DNA of 64,000 nt, from contig NZ_JACHCR010000007.1 of the NCBI RefSeq assembly GCF_014205845.1, positions 199,057 through 263,056 of the forward strand, given 5' to 3'. The translations under genes and the position numbers were made by a program. The DNA comes from Mucilaginibacter cryoferens (lineage in GTDB: Bacteria; Bacteroidota; Bacteroidia; Sphingobacteriales; Sphingobacteriaceae). Of this stretch, positions 53,501-60,782 are shown piece after piece. The notes below the pieces were generated by a model that made no database searches, was not told the DNA's origin, and saw only the letters and a list, made by a program, of their open reading frames with translations. Each line of letters starts with the position of its first letter. Positions within the stretch are counted from its first letter, which is position 1.

Positions 53501-54138
53501 AAACTTGTAATAGATTCAATCTGGGATGTGAATCGACCGGTGGAAGTTTGAGGTTCATTACGAATGCTTGTATGGTGTACTAAAAACTTTATTAGGCCGC
53601 CATTTCTTAAGTTTGATTTTATCGCCTGAGCGTATTTTTTTTGCGCTTCTAATCCTTCTGTAATTTGTAACAAAGCAATCTTATTTCTAATTAACCAAAG
53701 GGATGCCCCAAAGTTATCTTCTATTCCATCCAAAGCTTGCTTTGCATCTTGGTATTGACCTGCCATCAAATGGCGAGAATATGCTTGTGAAAAGTCAAGG
53801 AATTTTTTTATGTAGGGGAGATTGATAAGTATTATATACTTGGCCCAAAAATACTCAGAATCAACATCAGTTTGGACTAATCTAGGCGAATCAAGATCTC
53901 GAACTGTGCGTTTATTCTTGCCATTCAAAATAACGTCGGTCCAATTAGGTGATTTAAGAACACCATCTAAGAAACTTTTGTAAAATTCAGGTAAGATCCG
54001 CAAACGAACCTGAGGAATATTGTTTCTTGGGTTTAAGTTTTTAATTGGAAAATACTTTCCTTGATCTGGTTTAAAAAGAATGTTTTCGGAAACAATCTTT
54101 ATTTTTTTTTGAGTTGATAATTGGTTAGGTTTTCGCAT
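50590..54138 (-). CDS. dtcA: Detocs sensor: large helical-repeat protein with degenerate kinase domain
   Basis: 1182 residues. About the first 900 are helical and repeat-like, fitting TPR or HEAT-type sensing (AKAYSRVMIDQNINEINVEE, KTYDRNTVSDYYKTLRKSDF). The C-terminal 250 look like a histidine kinase: a long helix pair (LQGAISQARTDLQAQFDKII), an N-box-like IFINIFGNVVKRSG and a late GLFKIYRSVRDLY comparable to a G2 box. I see no histidine in the expected H-box helix. The assignment rests mainly on the operon with dtcB and dtcC. Visibly AT-rich compared with the core genes. Confidence 0.82.
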   Translation of the reverse strand: MRKPNQLSTQKKIKIVSENILFKPDQGKYFPIKNLNPRNNIPQVRLRILPEFYKSFLDGVLKSPNWTDVILNGKNKRTVRDLDSPRLVQTDVDSEYFWAKYIILINLPYIKKFLDFSQAYSRHLMAGQYQDAKQALDGIEDNFGASLWLIRNKIALLQITEGLEAQKKYAQAIKSNLRNGGLIKFLVHHTSIRNEPQTSTGRFTSQIESITSLLNSDGQVGYDDFSRYYLLGTEPSTLEGLANILRLSYSTSIIDYYEAFVLLIQRFSCIDPNKYGVRVYSYFLSESQFVKDPRFEIMKAILGFTHNLDRLKSVGINSYELFLQGHYRKAYDNASYDLKNDPTDVMSLLAKAYSRVMIDQNINEINVEENEDYNYLDTTLGDVIVGDISKVFQNGIEGASREFNNLMKLTLNFSCFSWTTAIKLALEREYFLSSSKSSFAFPTAKDEKLLPVCIDLIKDDTIANIYTDLCYKTYDRNTVSDYYKTLRKSDFETVSTDITQVQSDLIKSYIHFNNQNFDKVIKYAVRLRDFNIGFFIRSGFGLQTKSYLKENNLKMACITAADCYIYNRSYHSYLPLKEFSELILPGSGNWKELNSLIDLSIIFDACVRHLDQSFETARRFAYEDFLNKNGIEKPSELKDISGSVLNKKTLYYLRYICAESTMDMSGAFEGGTEEVLAERLFVCRWLTEVDPDNEQIYKQEINDLVRRQVILNRRQEFDQSRVYVDIVSVKDWAETELKETYARYQAYLRHGVSSINDYKVFEQFIIDNQEQINAPKINVPTNEVLALLTSMIRSIGRSYLSADVGLDRFISTRIRHGELERTMRIPLQKHNLITKKQVKSGPYLRNDFWLVKLLGYSETTIGKLDQAFAIFSESYDALITEIANSWLQIVKPSTPNGLFDFAIFAKDYQRIYDNIDRDTTLPQFIDNVIALFDNKLIFILVEIRQKLNKVARTQAKGLLNNLQEAALSETYSPFIELQGAISQARTDLQAQFDKIIEWFIPSATGNSTPYQIEDAIWVADAIIKEENPIFDVEIDSQEFDFSIHGQLPIFIDIFINIFGNVVKRSGLDHPKAFVKIWPVEVLDDYTIIHCEVTNDLGPDIDVVALDVELQKKLSILNNGNYLEFLASDKNSGLFKIYRSVRDLYVAEFPTKPSVDFGVKNRRFQINLSVPFKVFRLEAVEQI

Positions 54139-54240
54139 TAAAAAACGTGATCGGAATTAAGAGAATAAAGGTACCAAAATCCGTGACTTTACACAAAAGC
54201 TTCCCAAAGTATAAATGTTTTTTGTGAATAAAAAATTCCG

Positions 54241-54261
54241 CTGCGCAAATAGGTTGCGCAG
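54241..54261. promoter_or_regulatory. Dyad upstream of HEPN gene (putative operator)
   Basis: CTGCGCAA, five bases, TTGCGCAG: a perfect 8-bp inverted repeat in the gap between divergent dtcA and the HEPN gene. It could control either gene. Confidence 0.55.
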
Positions 54262-54295
54262 ATGTATTGTTACTTTGTCGTATTAAAATATAGCC

Positions 54296-55228
54296 ATGCC
54301 AAACCGCCAACCAACAATGGACGCATCAACAAAACTCGTTTACGACAACATCTATAGCAATGCTGTTATGTTTCTCCGCAGAGCAATAAAAGAGCTTATT
54401 GCCCATTCTGGAGATCATCTGGAAAGGGAACAGGCCGTTGTCGCTTGTATCTTCATTCAGATGTCCATCGAATTAGGTTTCAAAGCCTACCTGATTAAAA
54501 CATGCTCTCTCAGTAGTATCCTGCTCAAAAAGCATAAAGATCAACCAATCCAGGAACTCATGGAAGCATTTGAACAAGGAAAGCTTAAAACGAAAAGCTT
54601 TGAAGACCTCAAAAATATCATCATTGCAGATGAGGGATTGTTCGACGAAGAACGCATCCAGTACATCAACGATTTTCAAGACTATCGTAATCAAGCCGTA
54701 CATTTCCACCTAAACCTGGCGCCCGGCGACCTTTTCGACCTGAGATATGACCTCGTCTATATGCTCGTTCATGTAGTCATACCCATCCTGACAGAGATCA
54801 ATATGGACTTCGAAACACCGTCAGAGTTTTATGAGAACCAGTTGGACAAAAATGATTTTAAGACATTGATCAAGTTCAGACCGTATGTGGAGGAAATGAA
54901 AAAGGTGGCGGCGGAACATTCGCGCCTGGTTTATAATTGCATCGAATGTGAAGAAAGGACCTACAACGTTGACAATGAAATGTGCTATTGCTGCAACCTG
55001 CAATTCACAGACTTCGGCGAGTACGTAACCTGTATTTCCTGTAAGGCACCCCGAAGCGTGATCTTTGACCATAATAATATTGCCATCAATGACAATATCA
55101 TGAATGGACTCTGCTTAAATTGCGGTGAACGCCCGGAGGTATTTAAATGTCCCCACTGCGGCGTAGCCAGGGCTTTTTATGATAAAAGGGAACTGAAAAT
55201 GGTATGCTGTGAAATGGCAGAGGCCTGA
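54296..55228 (+). CDS. HEPN-like protein with C-terminal zinc ribbons
   Basis: 310 residues. The N-terminal 200 or so are helical and end with DYRNQAVHFHLN, an R-x4-H motif (Arg131, His136) with the polar residue after Arg, the catalytic signature of HEPN ribonucleases. The C-terminal 100 residues hold Cys pairs that make two or three zinc ribbons (CIECEERTYNVDNEMCYCC, CISC, CLNCGERPEVFKCPHCG). HEPN RNases are common toxins in defence islands. No nucleotidyltransferase antitoxin is adjacent. Function unproven. Confidence 0.7.
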   Translation: MPNRQPTMDASTKLVYDNIYSNAVMFLRRAIKELIAHSGDHLEREQAVVACIFIQMSIELGFKAYLIKTCSLSSILLKKHKDQPIQELMEAFEQGKLKTKSFEDLKNIIIADEGLFDEERIQYINDFQDYRNQAVHFHLNLAPGDLFDLRYDLVYMLVHVVIPILTEINMDFETPSEFYENQLDKNDFKTLIKFRPYVEEMKKVAAEHSRLVYNCIECEERTYNVDNEMCYCCNLQFTDFGEYVTCISCKAPRSVIFDHNNIAINDNIMNGLCLNCGERPEVFKCPHCGVARAFYDKRELKMVCCEMAEA

Positions 55229-55293
55229 ATCACCAAACCAATGGAAACCTGATATTTAACGGAACATTAAGCCATTTATGCTGTTAAACTATT

Positions 55294-55536
55294 ATGAAAA
55301 ATCCATTTGAAAAAGAAGACCATACCGGCCTGATCGTAGGGATCGCGGTCGGCATAACGGCAGGGATCGGCGTGGGCTGGTTGTTTCTGACCGACAAAGG
55401 CGCGCAATACCGCAGGCAGATCACCCGAAAGGTGAAAGAAGCGGTTAGCGACGCTGCGGCGGATTTGATCGGCAAGAAAACAATTATCCCCAAAAAAGCA
55501 GCTAAAGTGGCGACAGACGCAGTGATCAAAGATTAA
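55294..55536 (+). CDS. YtxH-like small membrane protein
   Basis: 80 residues with one membrane segment (GLIVGIAVGITAGIGVGWLF) followed by a basic helix (GAQYRRQITRKVKEAVSDAA). This resembles YtxH/DUF883-type stress-associated proteins. The lipocalin gene starts four bases after its stop. Confidence 0.78.
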   Translation: MKNPFEKEDHTGLIVGIAVGITAGIGVGWLFLTDKGAQYRRQITRKVKEAVSDAAADLIGKKTIIPKKAAKVATDAVIKD

Positions 55537-55539
55537 GCT

Positions 55540-56076
55540 ATGAAAAAAGGTAAAACATTGATTGGCGTAGCAGCAGCCGCAGGCATTGCGGGAATCACCT
55601 ACGCGCTATGGCCGAGAAAAAAGGTACCGGCGAGTGCTATCGTCGATCCGTTTGACAAAGAAAAGTATCTGGAAAAGTGGAACGAAGTAGCCAGGTTGCC
55701 TAACCTCATCGAAAAAGACCTGCGGGATCTGACTGAGGAGTATACACTGAATGAGGATGGAACGATCAAAGTCGTTACACGTGCCTTTAACCCGGTAAAA
55801 AATAAGGCGGTGGAAGCCACCGGCACGATCAAATTTAAGGGTGCGGAAACTCGTGGCCAGCTGGAGGTCGCTTATTTCCTGCCTATTTACCTGGACTACA
55901 ACGTTCTGGATATTGATGAAAATTATCAATATGCATTGGTGTCCGGTAGCGGCATAAACTACCTGTGGCTGCTCTCGCGCGAAAGCAGTATGCCGGAAGA
56001 AATGAAACAGCGTTTTCTGCAAAAAGCAATGAGTCTCGGTTTTGAGATCAGCAGGCTGGAGTGGATGGACTATTAG
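55540..56076 (+). CDS. Lipocalin family protein (Blc-like)
   Basis: 178 residues. An N-terminal hydrophobic anchor (TLIGVAAAAGIAGITYALWP) is followed by a lipocalin barrel: FDKEKYLEKWNEVARLPNLI carries the WNEVAR-type signature, then TLNEDGTIKVVTRAF, YNVLDIDENYQYALVSGSGI and YLWLLSRESSMPEEM. Bacterial Blc binds lysophospholipids and fatty acids at membranes. In an operon with the YtxH-like gene. Confidence 0.9.
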   Translation: MKKGKTLIGVAAAAGIAGITYALWPRKKVPASAIVDPFDKEKYLEKWNEVARLPNLIEKDLRDLTEEYTLNEDGTIKVVTRAFNPVKNKAVEATGTIKFKGAETRGQLEVAYFLPIYLDYNVLDIDENYQYALVSGSGINYLWLLSRESSMPEEMKQRFLQKAMSLGFEISRLEWMDY

Positions 56077-56094
56077 TAATGTAAAAAAATAAGT

Positions 56095-56262
56095 ATGGGC
56101 AAGCAACATGATACCTTCCCGGAAGAAAAACCGGAAATGCCAGTGCCAAAGAAAACACCGGAAATAAACCAGCCATCTGATCCTAAAGAACCGGACGTGC
56201 CGCAGGAAGATCCGCAAATTGTGCCGGATGAATATACCCCGCAAGAACAGAAGGAAATTTAA
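56095..56262 (+). CDS. Small proline- and glutamate-rich protein
   Basis: 55 residues, about one fifth proline and one quarter acidic (PEEKPEMPVPKKTPEI, EPDVPQEDPQIVPDE). Probably disordered. It begins 18 bases after the lipocalin stop, in the same direction, and its stop overlaps tail-to-tail with the next gene. No family recognised. Confidence 0.6.
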   Translation: MGKQHDTFPEEKPEMPVPKKTPEINQPSDPKEPDVPQEDPQIVPDEYTPQEQKEI

Positions 56263-56699
56263 AGGCCCTTTAAATAATTTTTGCCGATATCAGTCAATGA
56301 CAAAGCGTTCTCGTAATTCTGTATAAGATTTAATTTGACCAGTTTCTCCGCCATACATTCGACCTCTTCTTCAGTAAAATGCGTTGCCCTGGATATTGGC
56401 AGCAATAGTTGGGGATGCATTTCAATAAACTTTAGTATAAAGATTTCATCCGGAGTTACTTCGATTTCCGGCCTGTCCTCTAAATAAACGGCTCTGAATA
56501 TTTGGGAACCGTCATCCGATAAGATAACCTCTACCGTCAGCTCTTCTGGCACCGCGGTTTCTTTGTGACTCGCAATGATCTTTGCACTCCACTCGGCTTC
56601 ATACTGGGCGATCTCTGATTCAGTTAATTTTAAATCAACCGGTTTGCCGGCAGTATTCCGGTAATTGAAATTGATCTTGGGTGGTTTGACGGTGTCCAT
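56259..56699 (-). CDS. Hypothetical protein with winged-helix-like C-terminus
   Basis: 146 residues from MDTVKPPKINFNYR at 56697-56699; an earlier TTG at 56720 lies in the promoter box and is rejected. The middle has a beta-rich part (EELTVEVILSDDGSQIFRAV). The C-terminal 60 residues (ISRATHFTEEEVECMAEKLV, KLNLIQ, SLTDIGKNYLKGL) look like a winged helix-turn-helix of the DNA-binding type. No name assigned. Confidence 0.7.
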   Translation of the reverse strand: MDTVKPPKINFNYRNTAGKPVDLKLTESEIAQYEAEWSAKIIASHKETAVPEELTVEVILSDDGSQIFRAVYLEDRPEIEVTPDEIFILKFIEMHPQLLLPISRATHFTEEEVECMAEKLVKLNLIQNYENALSLTDIGKNYLKGL

Positions 56700-56717
56700 A
56701 CCAGGCGGTTTTGGTAT

Positions 56718-56725
56718 CAAATATA
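56718..56725 (-). promoter_or_regulatory. -7 promoter box of the winged-helix-like gene
   Basis: The minus strand reads TATATTTG, 18 bases before the chosen ATG. It decides the start. Confidence 0.5.
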
Positions 56726-56740
56726 CCTTTAATTAAATGA

Positions 56741-56944
56741 ATAAATTATGCTACCGACGAGCTACGGGATTACTTGGTGTTGTTAACCGCTGAAAAATTG
56801 ACACCGATGCTGAAAAAATTTCATCCGGAAACTGTAATTTTTTCAGAGCGAAAGGACTGGCACAAGCCTTGTACACTTGGTCTGTTCGACCAGGTGACGC
56901 TTGCATCGCTCAAAATATCTAAAGCCAGTCGCTCATATCGTTAG
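56741..56944 (+). pseudogene. Possible gene remnant without a start codon
   Basis: The frame is open from 56741 to a TAG at 56942-56944 and reads ELRDYLVLLTAEKLTPMLKK, FHPETVIFSERKDWHK and TLGLFDQVTLASLKISK, with good protein character, but there is no ATG; an in-frame TGA lies immediately upstream. It may be the tail of a mobile-element gene cut by insertion. No family assigned. Confidence 0.35.
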
Positions 56945-57137
56945 GCTCACCGCTTTCATCGCTCGGGCTTCAGCCTTGTCACAGATTTTGAGAGGCCATC
57001 ATACCACCCAAAAATAAAAAGACAGCGCCAAGGCTTTGTGAAGCATACTGTGAAGCCGCACTTTGTGCTGTCTCTTCACAGACCCTCGCTCAATTCGCAG
57101 CGGCTCGCAGATAAAAAAGCAAATTAAACCGCTATCT
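56945..57137. other. Structured non-coding region left of the recombinase element
   Basis: Several short inverted repeats: CTGTGAAG (57048-57055) with CTTCACAG (57074-57081), and GACAGC (57021-57026) with GCTGTC (57067-57072). GC-rich repeated CTCGC/GCAGCGGCTCGCAG follows. It could be a transfer origin, an attachment region or an RNA; nothing decides between them. Confidence 0.35.
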
Positions 57138-57308
57138 GGATATTCCGGGAGGCTTGACCAGAGTATTCCGTGCGATTTGGACCACCAGGTTGTGTAAGCG
57201 ATCAAGAACATCACAATTAATAATCAATGAAATGGCATGGTCAAAGTGTTACGGAATTAATTGTTTGCTATTCCGGAACGAGTTGATCAATGGCTCCGGA
57301 ATGTCCAG
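57138..57308 (+). repeat. Left 171-bp inverted repeat of recombinase element
   Basis: It pairs as inverted repeat with 62700-62870, which is also 171 bp. Shared blocks in order include GGATATTCCG, GAGGCTTGACCA, ATTCCGTGC, TTGTGTAAG, TGCTATTCCGGAA and CAATGGCT..CGGAATGTCCAG. The repeated TTCCGG units recall the multiple terminal repeats of IS21-type elements. Identity is moderate, so the copies are old or come from two related elements. Confidence 0.65.
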
Positions 57309-57466
57309 ACAACCCACAAATTTATCTGAAAAAAAGAGGTGATGTAAACGACCTCAACAGGCCGTTTTATTTTGATTACCGTTAATCTTTCGCCTTTTTT
57401 CAGGACTGCCAAAAATTCAAAATTCAAACCGACAGCTTTGCCTGTTATCAAAAGGAAAGGAAAACT

Positions 57467-57619
57467 ATGCTGACCGAAACACGAAATATCTCGCCCGAAA
57501 AAGCCGCAGAACTGCTCAAAAAGAATGGCGTTGACGTAACCATAGACGAAGCACAAACACTATTGGAGTTTATCTACTTGATGGCTAACATATTTGTGGG
57601 TGAAATAGTTGAAAAATGA
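57467..57619 (+). CDS. Small protein preceding the first serine recombinase
   Basis: 50 residues (MLTETRNISPEKAAELLKKN ... IFVGEIVEK), two or three helices. Its TGA overlaps the recombinase ATG (ATGA), so translation is coupled. An AGGAAAGGAAAA stretch precedes the ATG. Similar short proteins commonly precede recombinase or plasmid genes in Bacteroidota. Possible directionality or regulatory factor; unproven. Confidence 0.6.
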   Translation: MLTETRNISPEKAAELLKKNGVDVTIDEAQTLLEFIYLMANIFVGEIVEK

Positions 57620-59067
57620 ATGCAGCTTATTTATATATCAGGGTAAGCACCGATGAACAGGCTGATAAAGGTTACTCCCAGCGTAACCAGGATGAAGTAT
57701 TGCGCCGCTACTGCCAGTTACAGGGTATAACTGTTGAAAACGTAATTTACGAGGATCATTCCGCCAAAACGTTTAACCGTCCCGCCTGGCAACAAATGCT
57801 TGCGGTGCTAAAGAAAAATAAACGCAACCGTCCGGGCCTTATCCTTTTTACTAAATGGGACAGATTCAGCCGCAATGCAGGAGATGCTTATCAAATGATT
57901 GGTCAGCTTCGCGCACTTGGAGCGGAACCACAGGCCATAGAGCAACCCTTGGATTTGAGTGTTCCCGAAAATAAAATGATGCTGGCTTTCTATCTTGCAG
58001 CTCCTGAAGTAGAGAACGACCGCAGGGCGCTCAATATCTTTCATGGGATGCGCCGCGCTAAAAAAGAAGGTCGCTGGACTTCATCTGCCCCGGCAGGTTA
58101 TGCAAATAAATCTTATGAGGACGGCAGGAAGTATATCGCCATCAACCAATCACAAGCCGAAATAATGTCCTGGGCTTTCAAAGAGATCGCTACCGGAAAA
58201 TATCCCGTTGAACAAATCTATAAGAAAGCTAAAAACAAAGGGTTGGCATGTGGGCGAAATAATTTCTGGAATCTGATACGTAACCCTATTTATTGCGGGA
58301 AGATTTCTATACAGGCTTATAAGGACGAACCGATGCAATTAGCTACAGGTCAGCATGAGGCTATTATAACCGAAGATCTTTTTAATAAAGTACAGATAGT
58401 TTTGAATGGCCGGAAAAGGCAAAAAATCCACATGGTCAATCCGTCCGAGATAGTCTTACGCGGTTACCTGAAATGCCCGAAATGTACCCGAATGCTGACG
58501 GGTAGCCCATCAAAGGGTAGCAGGGCCTATTACTATTATTATCATTGTTCCTCGTCCTGTGGTGTACGCTTCAATGCAGATAAGGTTAACCGAGCGCTTT
58601 TGACGGAATTATGCAGGTATAAAGTACAACAGGGTTTTACCGGATTATTTAAAAAGGTCGTTCAAGATGTATTAAAATTCAGAAGCTTCATCTTTCAAAA
58701 CCAGCATCAGTTAACAAGCAAACAACTAGAAGATCAGCAAACCAGATTAGAGCGGGCAAAAGATCTTTTACTGGCAGGTGACCTTGACGGAGATGATTAC
58801 CGCAATATTAAAAGAGAAGCTGAAAATAAAATAAACAACTTAAACGCTGCGCTTACTGCTATAGATGATCCGATGCAACCGGTACACCGTGCGTTAAAGA
58901 AGTATGAAAAGGAATTGTTGAATCTGGCATTTTTCTATCAGAAAGCTACGGTAGAGCAAAAACGCAAATTGATCTGCTTGTTATTTCCTGGTAACTTGAA
59001 ATATACAGATAGCTATTTCGATATTGATAATACAAGGGACGTTTTAAGAATAGTTTATAATATATAA
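57616..59067 (+). CDS. Large serine recombinase (first copy)
   Basis: 483 residues. The resolvase domain has catalytic Ser11 in YIRVSTDEQ and the arginine region TKWDRFSRNAGDAY. A recombinase domain follows (APAGYANKSYEDGRKY, RNPIYCGKIS), then a zinc ribbon (CPKC...C...C, YYYYYHCSSSC) and a coiled coil (KQLEDQQTRLERAKDLLLAG). Large serine recombinases integrate or excise elements at att sites. It is closely related to the gene at 60783, with long shared stretches such as QRNQ.EVLRRYC and MMLAFYLAAPEVENDRR. Confidence 0.93.
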   Translation: MNAAYLYIRVSTDEQADKGYSQRNQDEVLRRYCQLQGITVENVIYEDHSAKTFNRPAWQQMLAVLKKNKRNRPGLILFTKWDRFSRNAGDAYQMIGQLRALGAEPQAIEQPLDLSVPENKMMLAFYLAAPEVENDRRALNIFHGMRRAKKEGRWTSSAPAGYANKSYEDGRKYIAINQSQAEIMSWAFKEIATGKYPVEQIYKKAKNKGLACGRNNFWNLIRNPIYCGKISIQAYKDEPMQLATGQHEAIITEDLFNKVQIVLNGRKRQKIHMVNPSEIVLRGYLKCPKCTRMLTGSPSKGSRAYYYYYHCSSSCGVRFNADKVNRALLTELCRYKVQQGFTGLFKKVVQDVLKFRSFIFQNQHQLTSKQLEDQQTRLERAKDLLLAGDLDGDDYRNIKREAENKINNLNAALTAIDDPMQPVHRALKKYEKELLNLAFFYQKATVEQKRKLICLLFPGNLKYTDSYFDIDNTRDVLRIVYNI

Positions 59068-59079
59068 ACTCTTTACCCT

Positions 59080-60117
59080 TTAGCTTAATTCAGGAAAGGC
59101 TTCACCCTCAACAAAGCGTTTCAGCAATCCAGGTGTATCCTTACGTAATTTCTCTTCCAATTCAACGCCGCTCCAAATATGAGTTTCTTTGATGCCGAAT
59201 TGCGCAGCATAACTGGTGATCGCCGCCCGGGCATTAACGCTTACTCGACCTCCGCAAACGACCGTAAAACATTCCGGGATGGCATTAATCTTAACTAGTT
59301 TATCGATGTCATCTGTAATTTTCTTTAAAACAAGTGAACGGTAATTAGCGCATTGGTAACAATAGCTCTTGCCCTCGTTAACACCCCATATATCGCGCCC
59401 GTCATCGTCTCCGGTTTGCCCAAGCCATTCGATGCTTTCCCAACTCTTTAGCCTGGAAACGTAGGCAAACACCAGCCTTTCAAATTCAGCGCCACTACGG
59501 TCTTCAAAATGAATAGGCAATACTGTTTTCTCAACTAATAGTGAAGTTCCTCTGCCCGTTATAAGGTAGTCAACAATATTTTCAACAGCTATTTCGGTTC
59601 CTTTGGAAGGGGCCAAAGTGATTAAGTCGGCCATTGCCCTCCGGTTATCCTTAACAACTTCCTCTGCAACTCTAAAGTCCTTCAGGGCCTTTTGCTGTAT
59701 AATATCATCAAACAGTTTTTCTATTAACTGTACAACCTCTTCGGCGTTTCTGCAAAATTTCTTTAAAGGAATCAGGATCAAACGCAGATCTTTTTCCACG
59801 GGATTAGCATCTTCAGGCCTGGTACTGTATTTAAAATGATGGGGATTGCGGTTAGTAAGCAAAATTGCGGGTAAAAGATCCTGGGCATCCTGCCCATTGA
59901 TATTATGCCAGGAAAGTACTTCGTCTTCAAAATGCACCCGATTGGTTCCACGAATGACAACTGCATTATTGCGCGCTGCAATAGTGACCATTCTCTCATA
60001 ATTCTGATTTAAAGCGTTACCAATTGGTGTGTCCCAACCATAATCAAGTAAATAAATATAATAATCCCGGCTGCCACCAGCCGGTAAATTATTGAGTGAT
60101 TCTACATAAAGGCCCAT
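59080..60117 (-). CDS. Restriction endonuclease-like (Mrr-type PD-(D/E)XK) protein
   Basis: 345 residues. The C-terminal half has an Mrr-like nuclease core: GAEFERLVFAYVSRLKSW, then GQTGDDDGRDIWG with the metal Asp242, then YCYQCANYRSL. The canonical QCK is QCA here (Ala257 in place of Lys), so catalysis may be altered. The N-terminal half (DYYIYLLDYGWDTPIGNALN, VVIRGTNRVHFEDEVLSWHN) is not recognised and could sense or bind a partner. It is preceded on its strand, eight bases away, by a coiled-coil gene. Both face against the two recombinases. Confidence 0.75.
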   Translation of the reverse strand: MGLYVESLNNLPAGGSRDYYIYLLDYGWDTPIGNALNQNYERMVTIAARNNAVVIRGTNRVHFEDEVLSWHNINGQDAQDLLPAILLTNRNPHHFKYSTRPEDANPVEKDLRLILIPLKKFCRNAEEVVQLIEKLFDDIIQQKALKDFRVAEEVVKDNRRAMADLITLAPSKGTEIAVENIVDYLITGRGTSLLVEKTVLPIHFEDRSGAEFERLVFAYVSRLKSWESIEWLGQTGDDDGRDIWGVNEGKSYCYQCANYRSLVLKKITDDIDKLVKINAIPECFTVVCGGRVSVNARAAITSYAAQFGIKETHIWSGVELEEKLRKDTPGLLKRFVEGEAFPELS

Positions 60118-60125
60118 ATACTGTT

Positions 60126-60680
60126 TTAGATTATGCCTGTGTTCCGCAAATCATCTACAATAGCAATGACACATTCGCGGATATGTTCGTAATATTCTAT
60201 GGCTTCCATTTTGGAACTGAAATTAGCTTTTATTAACTCATCCTTTAATGATTGCATCAATGATTCAAATGGTTTGTAATCCCATTCCCTTTGTGACATA
60301 TATATTTGGAAAATAGGTTTTGCACCTTCATATTTTAATGCAGTATTGAAGTCCATAAGTATTTTACCAAATAAGTAACCAGGAATTACCATACTCTGGC
60401 TTAAGTCTGGATAATAGCTGCCCCATTGTTTTATTTTAGCAAAGCTGCTAAGAACTCCGTTAGCAACATAAATTAGAGATGTTCTGATTTCATCAGCTAT
60501 AGCACTTGGTTCAGATAACTGCATTTTTAGGCTTTCGAGTTCATTTCGGAGTGTAGCATTTTGATCTTCTGCTTTGCTCAAATCCTCTTTTTCGTCGGGA
60601 TTTTTAGCGTATAAACCAATTTTAAAATCGCTTATTTCTATTTGTTGTAACAGGTCGTAATAATTTTCAATAGCGGTCAT
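60126..60680 (-). CDS. Coiled-coil hypothetical protein paired with the endonuclease
   Basis: 184 residues from MTAIENYYDLLQQIEI at 60678-60680; the frame is open to 60848 but would run into the region upstream of the second recombinase. A coiled coil covers about residues 30-60 (DEKEDLSKAEDQNATLRNEL, ESLKMQLSE). The rest is helical (FQIYMSQREWDYKPFESLMQ and so on). No family recognised. With the endonuclease-like gene it forms a two-gene unit between the recombinases. Confidence 0.65.
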   Translation of the reverse strand: MTAIENYYDLLQQIEISDFKIGLYAKNPDEKEDLSKAEDQNATLRNELESLKMQLSEPSAIADEIRTSLIYVANGVLSSFAKIKQWGSYYPDLSQSMVIPGYLFGKILMDFNTALKYEGAKPIFQIYMSQREWDYKPFESLMQSLKDELIKANFSSKMEAIEYYEHIRECVIAIVDDLRNTGII

Positions 60681-60782
60681 TTTAAAGGTTTTAAGGTTTA
60701 TAATTCTGTAAATATATGGAAAAATGTGACGGTTATTTGCCTGAAAAACCTTAAATTGGTAGTGTACCAAGAGGCTAAAAAC

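Noticed and set aside
57138..57308. Complete IS21 element
   Set aside because: No istA or istB frame is found near either repeat; only end-like sequences remain.
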